Positions 53,759-62,168 of a DNA stretch of 64,000 bases are shown piece by piece. A program made the position numbers and the translations under genes. Source of the stretch: Phycicoccus jejuensis. GTDB taxonomy: Bacteria; Actinomycetota; Actinomycetes; Actinomycetales; Dermatophilaceae. Under the pieces are notes generated by a model. The model saw only the letters and a list, made by a program, of their open reading frames with translations, was not told where the DNA came from and searched no databases. The number at the start of each line of letters is the position of its first letter. Within the stretch, counting starts at the first letter, position 1. The DNA lies in the NCBI RefSeq assembly GCF_000720925.1, contig NZ_JOEE01000001.1, positions 1 through 64,000 of the forward strand, in the 5' to 3' direction.

Positions 53759-55180
53759 ATGAGCACGCGCAGGACCCTGCTGCTGACCGCCGCCGTGGCG
53801 GTCCCGCTGGCGCTGGGGGGCGCCGGCACCGCCTACGCCGCGCACTACCAGGACCGCGCGCTCCCCGGCAGCACCGTCGCGGGCGTCGACGTCACCGGGA
53901 TGACCCGCGCCGAGCTGACCGCCGCCGTCCGGCAGCGGGCCGAGGCCCTGCGCGTCACCGTCGACGCCGACGGCACCACCCGGTCCGTCGACCCGGCCGA
54001 CGTCGGCTACCGGGTCGACGTCGACGCCACCGTCGATGCGGTGCTCGCCGCCGACCACCGCACCTGGTCCTCCTACGCGCGCTCGCTCGTGTCGCACCAC
54101 GACGTCGCCGCCGTCGTGACGACCGACGACGCGGCCGTGCAGCGCGCCGTCGCCGGGCTCGTCGGCGAGGCCGGCGAGAAGGGGCGCGACGCGCAGGTGC
54201 GCCTCGCGTCGAGCAAGAAGTCCTTCACCGTCGTCCCCGCGGTCCCCGGCCGCACCGTCGACCCGGCCAGCTTCCAGGACGTCCTCGAGCGTGCCGCCCG
54301 CGCGATGGAGCCCGCGACCGCCCACGTCGACCTCGTCGAGCGCACCCCGGCCGTGACGACGGCCGAGGCCGAGAAGGCCGCGACCGCGGCGAACGCCGTC
54401 GTGCGCACGCCGGTGAGCATCAGCGACGGGTCCGAGAAGCACGCGGCCTCCGCAGCGCGCAAGGCGTCGTGGGTCACCGTCCCCACCACCTCCGACGGCA
54501 TCGGCGCACCCGAAGTCGACGCCGCGAAGGTCCGGGCCTGGGTCGACTCGGTCGCCGCCGACGCCGAGCGCTCGCCGACGACCGGCCTGCGGTACGTCGA
54601 CGCCGACGGCGCGGTCCGCCGGGTCGTCACCGAGGCGGTCGACGGCCGGACCGCCAAGGACACCGGCGCGCTCGCCGAGAAGGTCCTCGCGGCGCTGGGC
54701 GCCCACGAGAAGTACGCCGGCAAGCTCGGGTACACGACCGTCCCCGCCACGTGGGAGCAGCGCACCGTCGCTCCCGGCGCGGAGCACCTGGCTTACCCGG
54801 CCGCGGTCGGCGAGAAGTGGATCGACGTCAACCTGAGCCGCCACACGATGACCGCCTACGTCGGCGCGAAGGTCGTCTACGGGCCGGTGTCGATGGTCAA
54901 CGGCGCGAGCGCGACGCCGACCGTCGTCGGCACCTTCCAGGTGTACCTGAAGAACCCGCTGATGACGATGCGGGGCGCCAACGCCGACGGCACCGACTAC
55001 GAGACGCCCGACGTCCCGTGGACCTCGTTCTTCCACCGCGGCTACGCGCTGCACGGTGCGCCGTGGCGCGACTCCTTCGGGTACGCCGCGTCGCACGGCT
55101 GCATCAACCTGCCGGTGCCGGTCGCCAAGTGGGTCTACGACTTCGCCACCGTCGGCACGACCGTCACCACCCACTTCTGA
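53759..55180 (+). CDS. L,D-transpeptidase (YkuD) with YoaR-like repeats
   Basis: The 473-residue exported protein has a signal or anchor segment (RRTLLLTAAVAVPLALGGAG), two peptidoglycan-binding-like repeats (GSTVAGVDVTGMTRAEL opens the first), and a C-terminal YkuD domain with HGAPWRDSFGYAASHGCIN, catalytic His446 and Cys448. It should make 3-3 cross-links or attach proteins in peptidoglycan. The ATG at 53759 follows GAGGACG; in-frame starts upstream would precede the signal peptide. It is isolated, after the iol cluster. Confidence 0.93.
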   Translation: MSTRRTLLLTAAVAVPLALGGAGTAYAAHYQDRALPGSTVAGVDVTGMTRAELTAAVRQRAEALRVTVDADGTTRSVDPADVGYRVDVDATVDAVLAADHRTWSSYARSLVSHHDVAAVVTTDDAAVQRAVAGLVGEAGEKGRDAQVRLASSKKSFTVVPAVPGRTVDPASFQDVLERAARAMEPATAHVDLVERTPAVTTAEAEKAATAANAVVRTPVSISDGSEKHAASAARKASWVTVPTTSDGIGAPEVDAAKVRAWVDSVAADAERSPTTGLRYVDADGAVRRVVTEAVDGRTAKDTGALAEKVLAALGAHEKYAGKLGYTTVPATWEQRTVAPGAEHLAYPAAVGEKWIDVNLSRHTMTAYVGAKVVYGPVSMVNGASATPTVVGTFQVYLKNPLMTMRGANADGTDYETPDVPWTSFFHRGYALHGAPWRDSFGYAASHGCINLPVPVAKWVYDFATVGTTVTTHF

Positions 55181-55210
55181 CCGGACCCGACCGGACCCGA
55201 CCGGACCCGA
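55181..55210. repeat. Three tandem copies of CCGGACCCGA
   Basis: The 10-base unit repeats exactly three times right after the L,D-transpeptidase stop. It is a short slippage-type repeat and may vary in length between strains. Confidence 0.85.
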
Positions 55211-55236
55211 CCGGCCGGCGCCCCGGCCCGCCCGCG

Positions 55237-55986
55237 TCAGAGCAGCAGCGCGGCGGCCGCCACCGCCGAGGCCACGAGCACGGCCACGTCGAAGGTGCGC
55301 TGGCCGATGCGCCGCACCGTCGCGTAGCCGAGCAGCCCGCCGACGAGCACGAGCGGCGCGAGGAGCGCGGCGCGGCCGACGTCGGCCGGGTGCAGCAGCC
55401 CGAGCCCGACCGAGAACGGCACCTTGACGAGGTTGACGATGAGGAAGAACCAGGCGTTGGTCCCGACGAAGCGCCGCTTGTCGATGCCCGAGGCCGACAG
55501 GTAGAGCGTCATGACGGCCCCCGCCGCATTGGCCGTCATCGTCGCGAAGCCGACCCCCGTCCCCGCGGCCCAGGCGACCGGGCGCCGCTCGTGGACGTCG
55601 CTGCCACCGCCGTCGCTGCGCCGCTTGACCCACAGCTGGAGCAGCACGAGCACGAGGAGGATGGCGCCGATGCTGCGGCGCAGCGTCGTGTCGTCGACGA
55701 CGCCGAGGAACAGCGACCCGAGCACCAGGCCGGGCAGAACGGCCGGCAGGAGCCGGCGGATGAGCGACCAGTCGGCGTCGCGGCGGTAGTGCGCGACCGC
55801 GACGAGGTCGCCGACGACGAGCACCGCGAGGATGGCGCCCGTCGACTGCCGGGCCGGCAGCACGGTGGCGAAGATCGCGACGGCGACGACGGCCAGGCCG
55901 CCGAGCGCGGTCTTGGAGTAGCCGATGACGACCGCGGCGAGGGCCATGAGCCCGGCCGCGACCACGCCACCACCGAGCAGGTCCAC
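55237..55986 (-). CDS. TauE/SafE-family membrane permease
   Basis: The 249-residue protein has about eight membrane spans and the TauE/SafE motifs GYSKTALGGLAVVAVAIFA in the first half and GVGFATMTANAAGAVMTLYL in the second. The family exports or takes up small sulfonates, sulfite or related anions; substrate unknown here. The GTG at 55986 lies 7 bases from a TAGCGT -10. It is isolated, convergent with the L,D-transpeptidase gene and downstream of the CAP gene. Confidence 0.92.
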   Translation of the reverse strand: MDLLGGGVVAAGLMALAAVVIGYSKTALGGLAVVAVAIFATVLPARQSTGAILAVLVVGDLVAVAHYRRDADWSLIRRLLPAVLPGLVLGSLFLGVVDDTTLRRSIGAILLVLVLLQLWVKRRSDGGGSDVHERRPVAWAAGTGVGFATMTANAAGAVMTLYLSASGIDKRRFVGTNAWFFLIVNLVKVPFSVGLGLLHPADVGRAALLAPLVLVGGLLGYATVRRIGQRTFDVAVLVASAVAAAALLL

Positions 55987-55993
55987 CGCCCGG

Positions 55994-55999
55994 ACGCTA
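55994..55999 (-). promoter_or_regulatory. Probable -10 (TAGCGT) of TauE/SafE gene, leaderless
   Basis: On the minus strand TAGCGT lies 7 bases before the GTG at 55986. Confidence 0.5.
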
Positions 56000-56020
56000 C
56001 CGGGCGCGGCGGCGCCGGGG

Positions 56021-56512
56021 TCAGCGCGTGCCGAAGTCCTGCGTCCAGTAGATGTAGTAGTCGCCGCCGCCCTGCGAGACACCCACGCCCACGGCCTTGT
56101 TGGCGCAGTTGAGGATGTTCTTGCGGTGGCCGGCGCTGTTCATCCACGCGGTGACGACGGCCTTGGGCGTGCGCTGGCCGGCGGCGATGTTCTCGGCGGA
56201 GCCGTACGCGTAGTCCTGCGCCCGGATGCGGTCCCAGGGGCTGCGGCCGTCCTTCGAGGTGTGGCTGAAGTAGTTCTTCGTGCGCATGTCGGTGCTGTGC
56301 AGGACCGCGGCGTTGCGCAGCGCGGTGCTCGTGCGCAGCGGGGCGCAGCCGACCTTGGCGCGCTGGGCGTTGACGAGCGTGATGACCTCGGTCTGCATCT
56401 GGGCGGCCGTGGCGGCGCTCGCGGGCTCGGCGGCGACGACGGCGGCCGGGGTGAGCAGCGCGGTGCAGGCGAGCGCGCGCACGAGGCGGGTACGGGTGGG
56501 GCTGGTGCTCAT
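56021..56512 (-). CDS. Secreted CAP/SCP-domain protein
   Basis: The 163-residue protein has a signal peptide (LVRALACTALLTPAAVVAAE, then PASA) and one CAP domain: LVNAQRAKVGCAPL, the His in YFSHTSKDGRSPWDRI, ENIAAGQRTP, WMNSAGHRKNILN and YWTQDFGTR. Bacterial CAP proteins are exported and of uncertain function, some linked to spores, biofilm or sterol/lipid binding. The ATG at 56512 follows GAGGAAG. Gap 56513-56627 holds only a short GC hairpin near 56600. Confidence 0.92.
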   Translation of the reverse strand: MSTSPTRTRLVRALACTALLTPAAVVAAEPASAATAAQMQTEVITLVNAQRAKVGCAPLRTSTALRNAAVLHSTDMRTKNYFSHTSKDGRSPWDRIRAQDYAYGSAENIAAGQRTPKAVVTAWMNSAGHRKNILNCANKAVGVGVSQGGGDYYIYWTQDFGTR

Positions 56513-56627
56513 GGTGCTTCCTCGGGGTGGTCGCGCCGGTGGCGCGGTCGGGCCCGCAGGCCGCGCCGGGCAGGGGACGGCGCCCGGCCACCATGCCATG
56601 CGCGGGCGGTCGCCCGCGCGACGGACG

Positions 56628-56661
56628 GGTGAGGGGTCGGCCGACCGGCCGACCCCTCACC
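56628..56661 (-). terminator. Terminator of the reductase-desaturase operon
   Basis: A perfect 15-bp stem (56628-56642 with 56647-56661) around GACC lies 18 bases after the desaturase stop. Confidence 0.88.
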
Positions 56662-56679
56662 CTCGCTGCGACGCCCCGC

Positions 56680-57975
56680 TCAGCGGCGGGTCTTCCGGCG
56701 GCGCTGCGCCTTCTTCAGCTCGAGACGGATGATGTCGCGACGGCGGCGACCCTCGACCTTGTTCGGCAGCGAGAGCTCGACGACCTTCCAGTACACCGAC
56801 GCCGCCTGCTTCCAGAGGCTGCCGGTGACGTAGGGCAGGTCGTGGCGCTGCATGAGGTCGCGGATCTGCGGGGCGATCTCGGCGTACCGGTTGCTCGGCA
56901 TGTCCGGGAAGAGGTGGTGCTCGATCTGGTGGCTGAGGTTGCCGGTCATCACGTGCATCGCCTTGGTGCCCGAGATGTTGCCGGAGCCGAGCATCTGGCG
57001 CAGGTACCACTCGCCACGGGTCTCGCCGTCGATCGAGGTCTTCTCGAAGGTGGAGATGCCGGGCGGGAAGTGGCCGCAGATGATGACCGTGTTGGTCCAC
57101 ACGTTGCGCACGAGGTTGGCGACGACGTTCGCGGTGAGCGTCGTGCGGGCCGAGCCCGTGACGGCCGAGAGCGCGGGGTGGACGAGGTAGTCCTTCGTCG
57201 CCTGGCGGCGGATCTTCGCGAGCACCTCGTCGCGGTTCTTGCGGAACTCGGCCTTGTCCTCCTCGCTGAGGCGGTGCTTCTTCGCGAGGTAGCCGCCGAG
57301 CTCGAGGTCGTAGGCGGCGATGGAGTACTCGAAGAGCAGCGCGTTGCCCACGTGCCAGATCGGCTGGAAGAGGTAGAAGAGGCTCCACTTCTGGTCCTCG
57401 TCGACCCGCAGGATGCCGTAGCCGAGGTCGTTGTCGCGGCCGAGCACGTTGGTGAAGGTGTGGTGGATCTCGTTGTGGCTGTGCTTCCACTGGCTGGCCG
57501 GCGAGGCGTTGTCCCACTCCCACGCCGTCGAGTGGATCTTCGGGTCACGCATCCAGTCCCACTGGCCGTGCATGACGTTGTGGCCGATCTCCATGTTCTC
57601 GAGGATCTTGGCGACCGAGAGGCCGGCCGTGCCGATCCACCAGGCCGGGCGGAAGCCCTTGACCTTGACGCCGCTGAAGAGCAGCGCGGCGCGAGAGCCC
57701 ATCTCGAGGTAGCGCTGGACCTTGATGACCTTGCGGATGTAGGCCGCGTCGCGCTCGCCGCGGGAGTCCATGACCTCCTTGCGCAGGGCGTCGAGCTCGT
57801 GGCCGATGCCCTCGATCTGCTCGGGGGTCAGGTGCGCGGCCGGGTTGGGGCGGCCGGACTTCTTGAGGGCGGGGCGCTGGGGGCGCGGGGCGTCGGACGC
57901 GACGCGCAGGCGCGGGTTGATGCCGTGCGGCTTGCTCGAGCCGTGGGCGGGGGTGCGCTCGGGGGCGAGGGTCAT
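56680..57975 (-). CDS. Acyl-CoA delta-9 desaturase (DesA3-like)
   Basis: The 431-residue membrane enzyme has the three histidine boxes of membrane desaturases: GHNVMHGQWDW, KHSHNEIHHTFTN and SHQIEHHLFPDMPSN, with hydrophobic segments between. Together with the reductase encoded upstream it matches mycobacterial DesA3 (Rv3229c) and its partner Rv3230c, which turn stearoyl-CoA into oleoyl-CoA. It differs from the acyl-ACP soluble type. It follows the reductase by 43 bases on the same strand, in a GC-rich leader with AAGGACC before the ATG. Confidence 0.93.
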   Translation of the reverse strand: MTLAPERTPAHGSSKPHGINPRLRVASDAPRPQRPALKKSGRPNPAAHLTPEQIEGIGHELDALRKEVMDSRGERDAAYIRKVIKVQRYLEMGSRAALLFSGVKVKGFRPAWWIGTAGLSVAKILENMEIGHNVMHGQWDWMRDPKIHSTAWEWDNASPASQWKHSHNEIHHTFTNVLGRDNDLGYGILRVDEDQKWSLFYLFQPIWHVGNALLFEYSIAAYDLELGGYLAKKHRLSEEDKAEFRKNRDEVLAKIRRQATKDYLVHPALSAVTGSARTTLTANVVANLVRNVWTNTVIICGHFPPGISTFEKTSIDGETRGEWYLRQMLGSGNISGTKAMHVMTGNLSHQIEHHLFPDMPSNRYAEIAPQIRDLMQRHDLPYVTGSLWKQAASVYWKVVELSLPNKVEGRRRRDIIRLELKKAQRRRKTRR

Positions 57976-58018
57976 GGGGTGGTCCTTCCGTGGAGGGGTC
58001 GGGACGGCGGTCGGGTGG

Positions 58019-59173
58019 TCAGAGGTCGAGCTCGCAGGAGCCGGCGACGGCGTTGACGCACGTCTGGACCGGCAGCGGCTCGTCGGACTCGTGGACGGTG
58101 ACCTCGCCGGTGCGCAGGTCACGGATCGCGCCGGAGCGCATCGGCACGACGCAGCCGAAGCAGATGCCCATCCGGCAGCCGCTCGGCATGAGGACGCCGG
58201 CGTCCTCGCCGGCGTCGAGGATGGCCGTGGCGCCGTCGGCCTCGACGATGCGGCTGCTGCGGGCGAAGGTGACGGTGCCGCCCTCGCCGGGCTCGACGAC
58301 GCTCGGGCGGAAGCGCTCGACGTGGAGGCGCTCGGGGACCCCGGCGTCCGCCCAGTGCTTCTCGGCGGCGTCGAGCAGCGCGGTCGGGCCGCACAGCCAG
58401 GTCTCGCGCTCACGCCAGTCCGGGACGAGGGTGTCGAGGCGGGCGAGGTCGAGGACGCCGTGGACGTCGTCGAGGTTGAGGCTGAGGGCGAGCCGACCGG
58501 CGGCGTGGTGCCCGGCGAGCTCGCGGTGGAAGATCACGTCGCGCTCGGAGGGGGCGCAGTGGACGTGCGCGACGTCGGCGAGCTCGCCGAGGTGGTTGCG
58601 CAGCATCCCCATGACCGGCGTGATGCCGCTGCCGGCGGTGAGGAAGAGGACCTTGGCCGGCGCCGGCGTCGGGAGGGTGAAGTCACCGGTCGCCTGGTCG
58701 AGCATCACGAGGGTGCCCGGGGTGGCGTGGCGCACGAGGTGGGTGCTGACCCTGCCCTCCGGGATCGCCTTGGTCGTGATGGCGACGCACCCGGCGGGGA
58801 TGCCGGCCGCGGCGGTGCCGTCGGCGCGGTGGGTCAGGCTGTAGGCGCGCCAGTGGCGGACGCCGTCGATGTCGACGCCGATCCGGATGTACTGGCCGGG
58901 CACGTGCCCGCGCCAGCCGCGGCCCGGGCGGATGACGACCGTCGCGGCGTCGTCGGTCTCGGGACGGACCTCGACGATGCGCCCGCGCAGGTCGGCGCCG
59001 GCCCGCATCGGGTCGAGGAGGTCGAGGTAGTCGGCGGGGACGAGCGGGGTGGCGAGGGCCTCGGCGACCCGGCGGGCGCCGCGGGCGAGGCCGCCCAGGG
59101 GTCCGTCGGTGTGCGCCCCGAGGCGCGGCCGCATGGCCCCGCGGGGGGTCGCTCGGTCGGTGGTGGTGCTCAC
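58019..59173 (-). CDS. Ferredoxin reductase-like protein with plant-type [2Fe-2S] domain
   Basis: The 384-residue protein has an FAD-binding barrel (HWRAYSLTHR; GQYIRIGVDIDG), an NAD(P)H-binding domain (VLFLTAGSGITPVMGML; LCGPTALLDA) and a C-terminal [2Fe-2S] ferredoxin domain with SGCRMGICFGCVVP and the distant VQTCVNAVAG. It should carry electrons from NADPH to the desaturase downstream, as Rv3230c does for DesA3. The GTG at 59173 is leaderless-type, 7 bases from a TACGCT -10 that lies under a strong inverted repeat. Confidence 0.94.
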   Translation of the reverse strand: MSTTTDRATPRGAMRPRLGAHTDGPLGGLARGARRVAEALATPLVPADYLDLLDPMRAGADLRGRIVEVRPETDDAATVVIRPGRGWRGHVPGQYIRIGVDIDGVRHWRAYSLTHRADGTAAAGIPAGCVAITTKAIPEGRVSTHLVRHATPGTLVMLDQATGDFTLPTPAPAKVLFLTAGSGITPVMGMLRNHLGELADVAHVHCAPSERDVIFHRELAGHHAAGRLALSLNLDDVHGVLDLARLDTLVPDWRERETWLCGPTALLDAAEKHWADAGVPERLHVERFRPSVVEPGEGGTVTFARSSRIVEADGATAILDAGEDAGVLMPSGCRMGICFGCVVPMRSGAIRDLRTGEVTVHESDEPLPVQTCVNAVAGSCELDL

Positions 59174-59180
59174 GTACGCC

Positions 59181-59208
59181 AGCGTAACCTACGCATCCGT
59201 AAGTTACG
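59181..59208 (-). promoter_or_regulatory. Promoter and operator of the desaturase operon
   Basis: The minus-strand -10 TACGCT (59181-59186) overlaps an inverted repeat whose arms CGTAACCTACG (59183-59193) and CGTAAGTTACG (59198-59208) pair with one mismatch. The size and symmetry fit a TetR-family repressor, as controls desaturases elsewhere. No such gene is adjacent. Confidence 0.6.
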
Positions 59209-59262
59209 GCATCGTAGGGTCGCTTCTCAGGAAGCGATCAGCCACGCCCCGATCCGCACTGA

Positions 59263-59321
59263 TTGCGAGTTCCGCCGCTCGACACGCCCGTCAGCGGCGC
59301 GTCGAGCGGCGGAACTCGCAA
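59263..59321. repeat. Palindromic intergenic repeat, family 1, copy D
   Basis: 26-base arms (59263-59288 and 59296-59321) pair with one mismatch; the right end continues GAAGTCGGG as in copy C, while the left end reads ACTGATTGCGAG as in the right arm of copy A. It lies about 55 bases upstream of the desaturase promoter. Confidence 0.9.
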
Positions 59322-59405
59322 GAAGTCGGGATGGACGGCGCGACATCGGGTCGAGGTGAAACAGGACCTTCTCGTGGTGGGGTGTCACGTCGACCGGATG
59401 CGCGC

Positions 59406-59436
59406 GACCCCCGCCGGCCGGGGGCCGACGGGGGTC
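59406..59436 (-). terminator. Terminator of the BMP-type ABC operon
   Basis: 14-bp arms (59406-59419 and 59423-59436) pair with one mismatch around GGG, about 44 bases after the stop of the ATPase gene. The rest of 59322-59479 shows nothing recognisable. Confidence 0.65.
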
Positions 59437-59479
59437 GTCGTGGTGTCTGTCGTCGTGGTGCCTGCCGCAGTGCCGCGGG

Positions 59480-61129
59480 TCAGTGGTCGCCGGCCATGAG
59501 GCGGCCGATCTCCGTCCGGTCCGCGTCCTTCGCGTCCATCTCGGCGACGACCGCGCCGCCGTGGACGACGGCGATCCGGTCCGAGAGCGAGAGGATCTCG
59601 TCGAGCTCGGCCGAGACGAGGAGGACCGCGGCGCCCGCGTCCCGGGCCTCGACGATCCGCCGGTGGATGAACTCGATCGACCCGACGTCGACGCCACGGG
59701 TGGGCTGGGCCGCCATGAGCAGCGTGGGCTCGAAGGACATCTCGCGGGCGACGACGACCTTCTGCTTGTTGCCGCCCGAGAGCGACCCCGCGCTCTGCCC
59801 GACGCCGCTGGAGCGGATGTCGAACTCCTCGCGCAGCCGCTCGGCGTTCTCGCGGACGGCGTCGAACTGGCGCACGCCGCCCTTGGCGTACGGCGTCTGG
59901 TCGAACTCGTTGAGGACGAGGTTGTCGGCGATCGAGTACGACCCGACGATGCCGTGCTTCTCGCGGTCCTCCGGGACGTGGCCGATGCCGGCGTGGTGGG
60001 TCTGGTGCGGGTTCGCCCTCGTGAGGTCGAGGGAGCCCAAGGCCATCCGGCCGGAGTCGACCTTGCGCATCCCGGCGAGGGCCTCGACGAGCTCGCGCTG
60101 GCCGTTGCCCTCGACACCGGCGACGCCGACGATCTCACCGGCGCGCACGGTCAGGCTGAAGCCGTTGACCGCCCCGAGCCCGCGGTCGTCGCGGACGTGG
60201 AGGTCCTCGACCTCGAGCACGGTCTCGCCGGGCGTGGCCGCCGCCTTGTCGATGGACAGGACGACCTCGCGGCCGACCATCATCGTCGCGAGCCCGCGGG
60301 CGTCGGTGTCCCTGGTCGCGACCTCGCCGACGACCTGGCCCTGGCGCAGGACGTAGACGCGGTCGGCGACGGCGAGCACCTCGCGCAGCTTGTGCGTGAT
60401 GAAGACGATGGAGGTGCCGGAGTCGGCGAGCTCCTTCATGACGCCGAGCAGCTCGTCGGTCTCCTGCGGCGTGAGCACCGCGGTCGGCTCGTCGAGGATG
60501 AGCAGGTCGACCTTGCGCGAGAGCGCCTTGAGGATCTCGACGCGCTGCTGGGTGCCGACCGGCAGGTCCTCGACCGCGGCGTCGGGGTCGACGGCGAGGC
60601 CGTGGCGCTGCGAGAGCTCGCGGACCATCCGCCGCGCCGCCTCGAGGTCGAGCACGCCGCCGCCGCGGGTGGTCTCGTGTCCGAGGACCATGTTCTCGGC
60701 CACCGTCATGACCGGCACGAGCTGGAAGTGCTGGTGCACCATCCCGATCCCGCGCGCGATGGCGTCCTTCGGGTCCTTGATCGGCGTCGTGTCGCCCTTG
60801 ACCGCGACCGTGCCGGTGTCGGGCGTGATGAGGCCGAAGATCTGGTTGACGAGGGTCGACTTGCCGGCGCCGTTCTCGCCGAGGAGCGCGACGATCTCGC
60901 CGCGCCGGACGCTGAGGCTGATGTCGCGGTTCGCGCGGACCGACCCGAAGGACTTCGAGAGCCCCTCGATGTCGAGCAGCACCTCGCCGACGTTGCCCTC
61001 GCCGAAGCCGGACTGCTCCGGCGGCAGGTCGAGGATCGCCTCGTTCGTGACGTGGGCAGCCAGGTGCTCGCGCGAGGTGTCGTGCCCGACCGGCCGCGGG
61101 GTGCCCTCGGTGGGCGTGGGGTCGCTCAT
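59480..61129 (-). CDS. ABC transporter ATPase, nucleoside/BMP type (two NBDs)
   Basis: The 549-residue protein has two nucleotide-binding domains: the first with a full Walker A LLGENGAGKSTLVNQIF, Q-loop MVHQHFQLVPVMTV and Walker B DLLILDEPTAVL; the second with a degenerate Walker A GVAGVEGNGQRELVEAL but a good signature LSGGNKQKVVVAREM and AAQPTRGVDVGS. This layout is that of YufO/RbsA-like ATPases paired with BMP lipoproteins that take up nucleosides. The ATG shares one base with the stop of the upstream permease gene, so they are coupled. The first about 50 residues are a variable extension. Confidence 0.93.
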   Translation of the reverse strand: MSDPTPTEGTPRPVGHDTSREHLAAHVTNEAILDLPPEQSGFGEGNVGEVLLDIEGLSKSFGSVRANRDISLSVRRGEIVALLGENGAGKSTLVNQIFGLITPDTGTVAVKGDTTPIKDPKDAIARGIGMVHQHFQLVPVMTVAENMVLGHETTRGGGVLDLEAARRMVRELSQRHGLAVDPDAAVEDLPVGTQQRVEILKALSRKVDLLILDEPTAVLTPQETDELLGVMKELADSGTSIVFITHKLREVLAVADRVYVLRQGQVVGEVATRDTDARGLATMMVGREVVLSIDKAAATPGETVLEVEDLHVRDDRGLGAVNGFSLTVRAGEIVGVAGVEGNGQRELVEALAGMRKVDSGRMALGSLDLTRANPHQTHHAGIGHVPEDREKHGIVGSYSIADNLVLNEFDQTPYAKGGVRQFDAVRENAERLREEFDIRSSGVGQSAGSLSGGNKQKVVVAREMSFEPTLLMAAQPTRGVDVGSIEFIHRRIVEARDAGAAVLLVSAELDEILSLSDRIAVVHGGAVVAEMDAKDADRTEIGRLMAGDH

Positions 61130-62166
61130 CACTGGTCCTTCTTGACGTAGGGCTGGCCGGCCGCCGCCGGCCCGCGGACCCGGCCCGCGGCCAGCGCCAG
61201 GACGACGAGCGTCGCGACGTAGGGGAGGGTGCCGAGGATCTGCGGCGCGGTGATCGCGCCGAGGATGCCGTGGAAGAACCCGGTGCCCTCGCCCTGACCG
61301 AGCCCGGACTGCTGGAGCTGGCTGGCGATCGCGTTGACGAAGCCGAAGAACAGGGCCATGACGAAGGCCCGCAGCGGCCGCCACGCGCCCATGATCATGA
61401 TCGCGAGGGCGAGGAAGCCGCGCCCGGCGGTGATGCCGCGCTCGAACGAGCTCGAGGCGTCCATCGACAGGTAGACCCCGGCGAGGCCGGCGAGCGAGCC
61501 GGCGAGCGTCACGTTGATGATCCGCAGCCGCTCGACGTTGATGCCGGCGGTGTCGGCGGCCGACGGGTACTCGCCGACCGCGCGGGTGCGCAGGCCCCAG
61601 CGGGTGTGGAACAGCGAGAGGTGCACGAGCACCGCGGCGGCGATGGCGACGAGCGCGATGGCGCTGCGGCCGCTGAAGAACGTCTCTCCGATGAGCGGGA
61701 TGCTGCCGAGCACCGGGACGTCGACGTTGGGGATGACGCCCGGCAGGGTCTGGCCCGACTTGAGGTAGAAGGACGTGATGCCGGTGGCGATGATGTTGAG
61801 GACGACACCGGCGATGATCTGGTCCATCCGCCAGCGGACGGTCGTCCACGCGAGGAAGCCGCCCGCGATGAGGCCGGTGCCGATGCCCGCGAGGACGCCG
61901 ACGATCATCGAGCCGCTGTAGGCGGCCCCGAAGAAGCCGGCGAACGCGGCGAGGAGCATCTGCCCCTCGATGCCGATGTTGACGACGCCGGAGCGCTCGC
62001 CGATGACGCCGACGAGCGCGGCGAGGACGAGCGGGATCGCGTAGCCCCACGCGGCGCCGAACATCGACGGCGCGATGTCGTTCTTCGCGTAGTAGAAGAC
62101 GTACGAGGCGACGAGGACGGCGGCCGCGATGGCCAGCGTCGTGCGGTTCCTCTGCACCCAGGCCAT
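61129..62166 (-). CDS. ABC transporter permease, YufQ-like
   Basis: The 345-residue protein has about eight to ten membrane spans and the permease motifs GERSGVVNIGIEGQMLLAAF and GLRTRAVGEYPSAADTAGI, then GRGFLALAIMIMGAW. These occur in the second permease of nucleoside-type BMP ABC systems. The ATG at 62166 lies 2 bases after the stop of the first permease gene. Confidence 0.93.
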   Translation of the reverse strand: MAWVQRNRTTLAIAAAVLVASYVFYYAKNDIAPSMFGAAWGYAIPLVLAALVGVIGERSGVVNIGIEGQMLLAAFAGFFGAAYSGSMIVGVLAGIGTGLIAGGFLAWTTVRWRMDQIIAGVVLNIIATGITSFYLKSGQTLPGVIPNVDVPVLGSIPLIGETFFSGRSAIALVAIAAAVLVHLSLFHTRWGLRTRAVGEYPSAADTAGINVERLRIINVTLAGSLAGLAGVYLSMDASSSFERGITAGRGFLALAIMIMGAWRPLRAFVMALFFGFVNAIASQLQQSGLGQGEGTGFFHGILGAITAPQILGTLPYVATLVVLALAAGRVRGPAAAGQPYVKKDQ

Positions 62167-62168
62167 GC

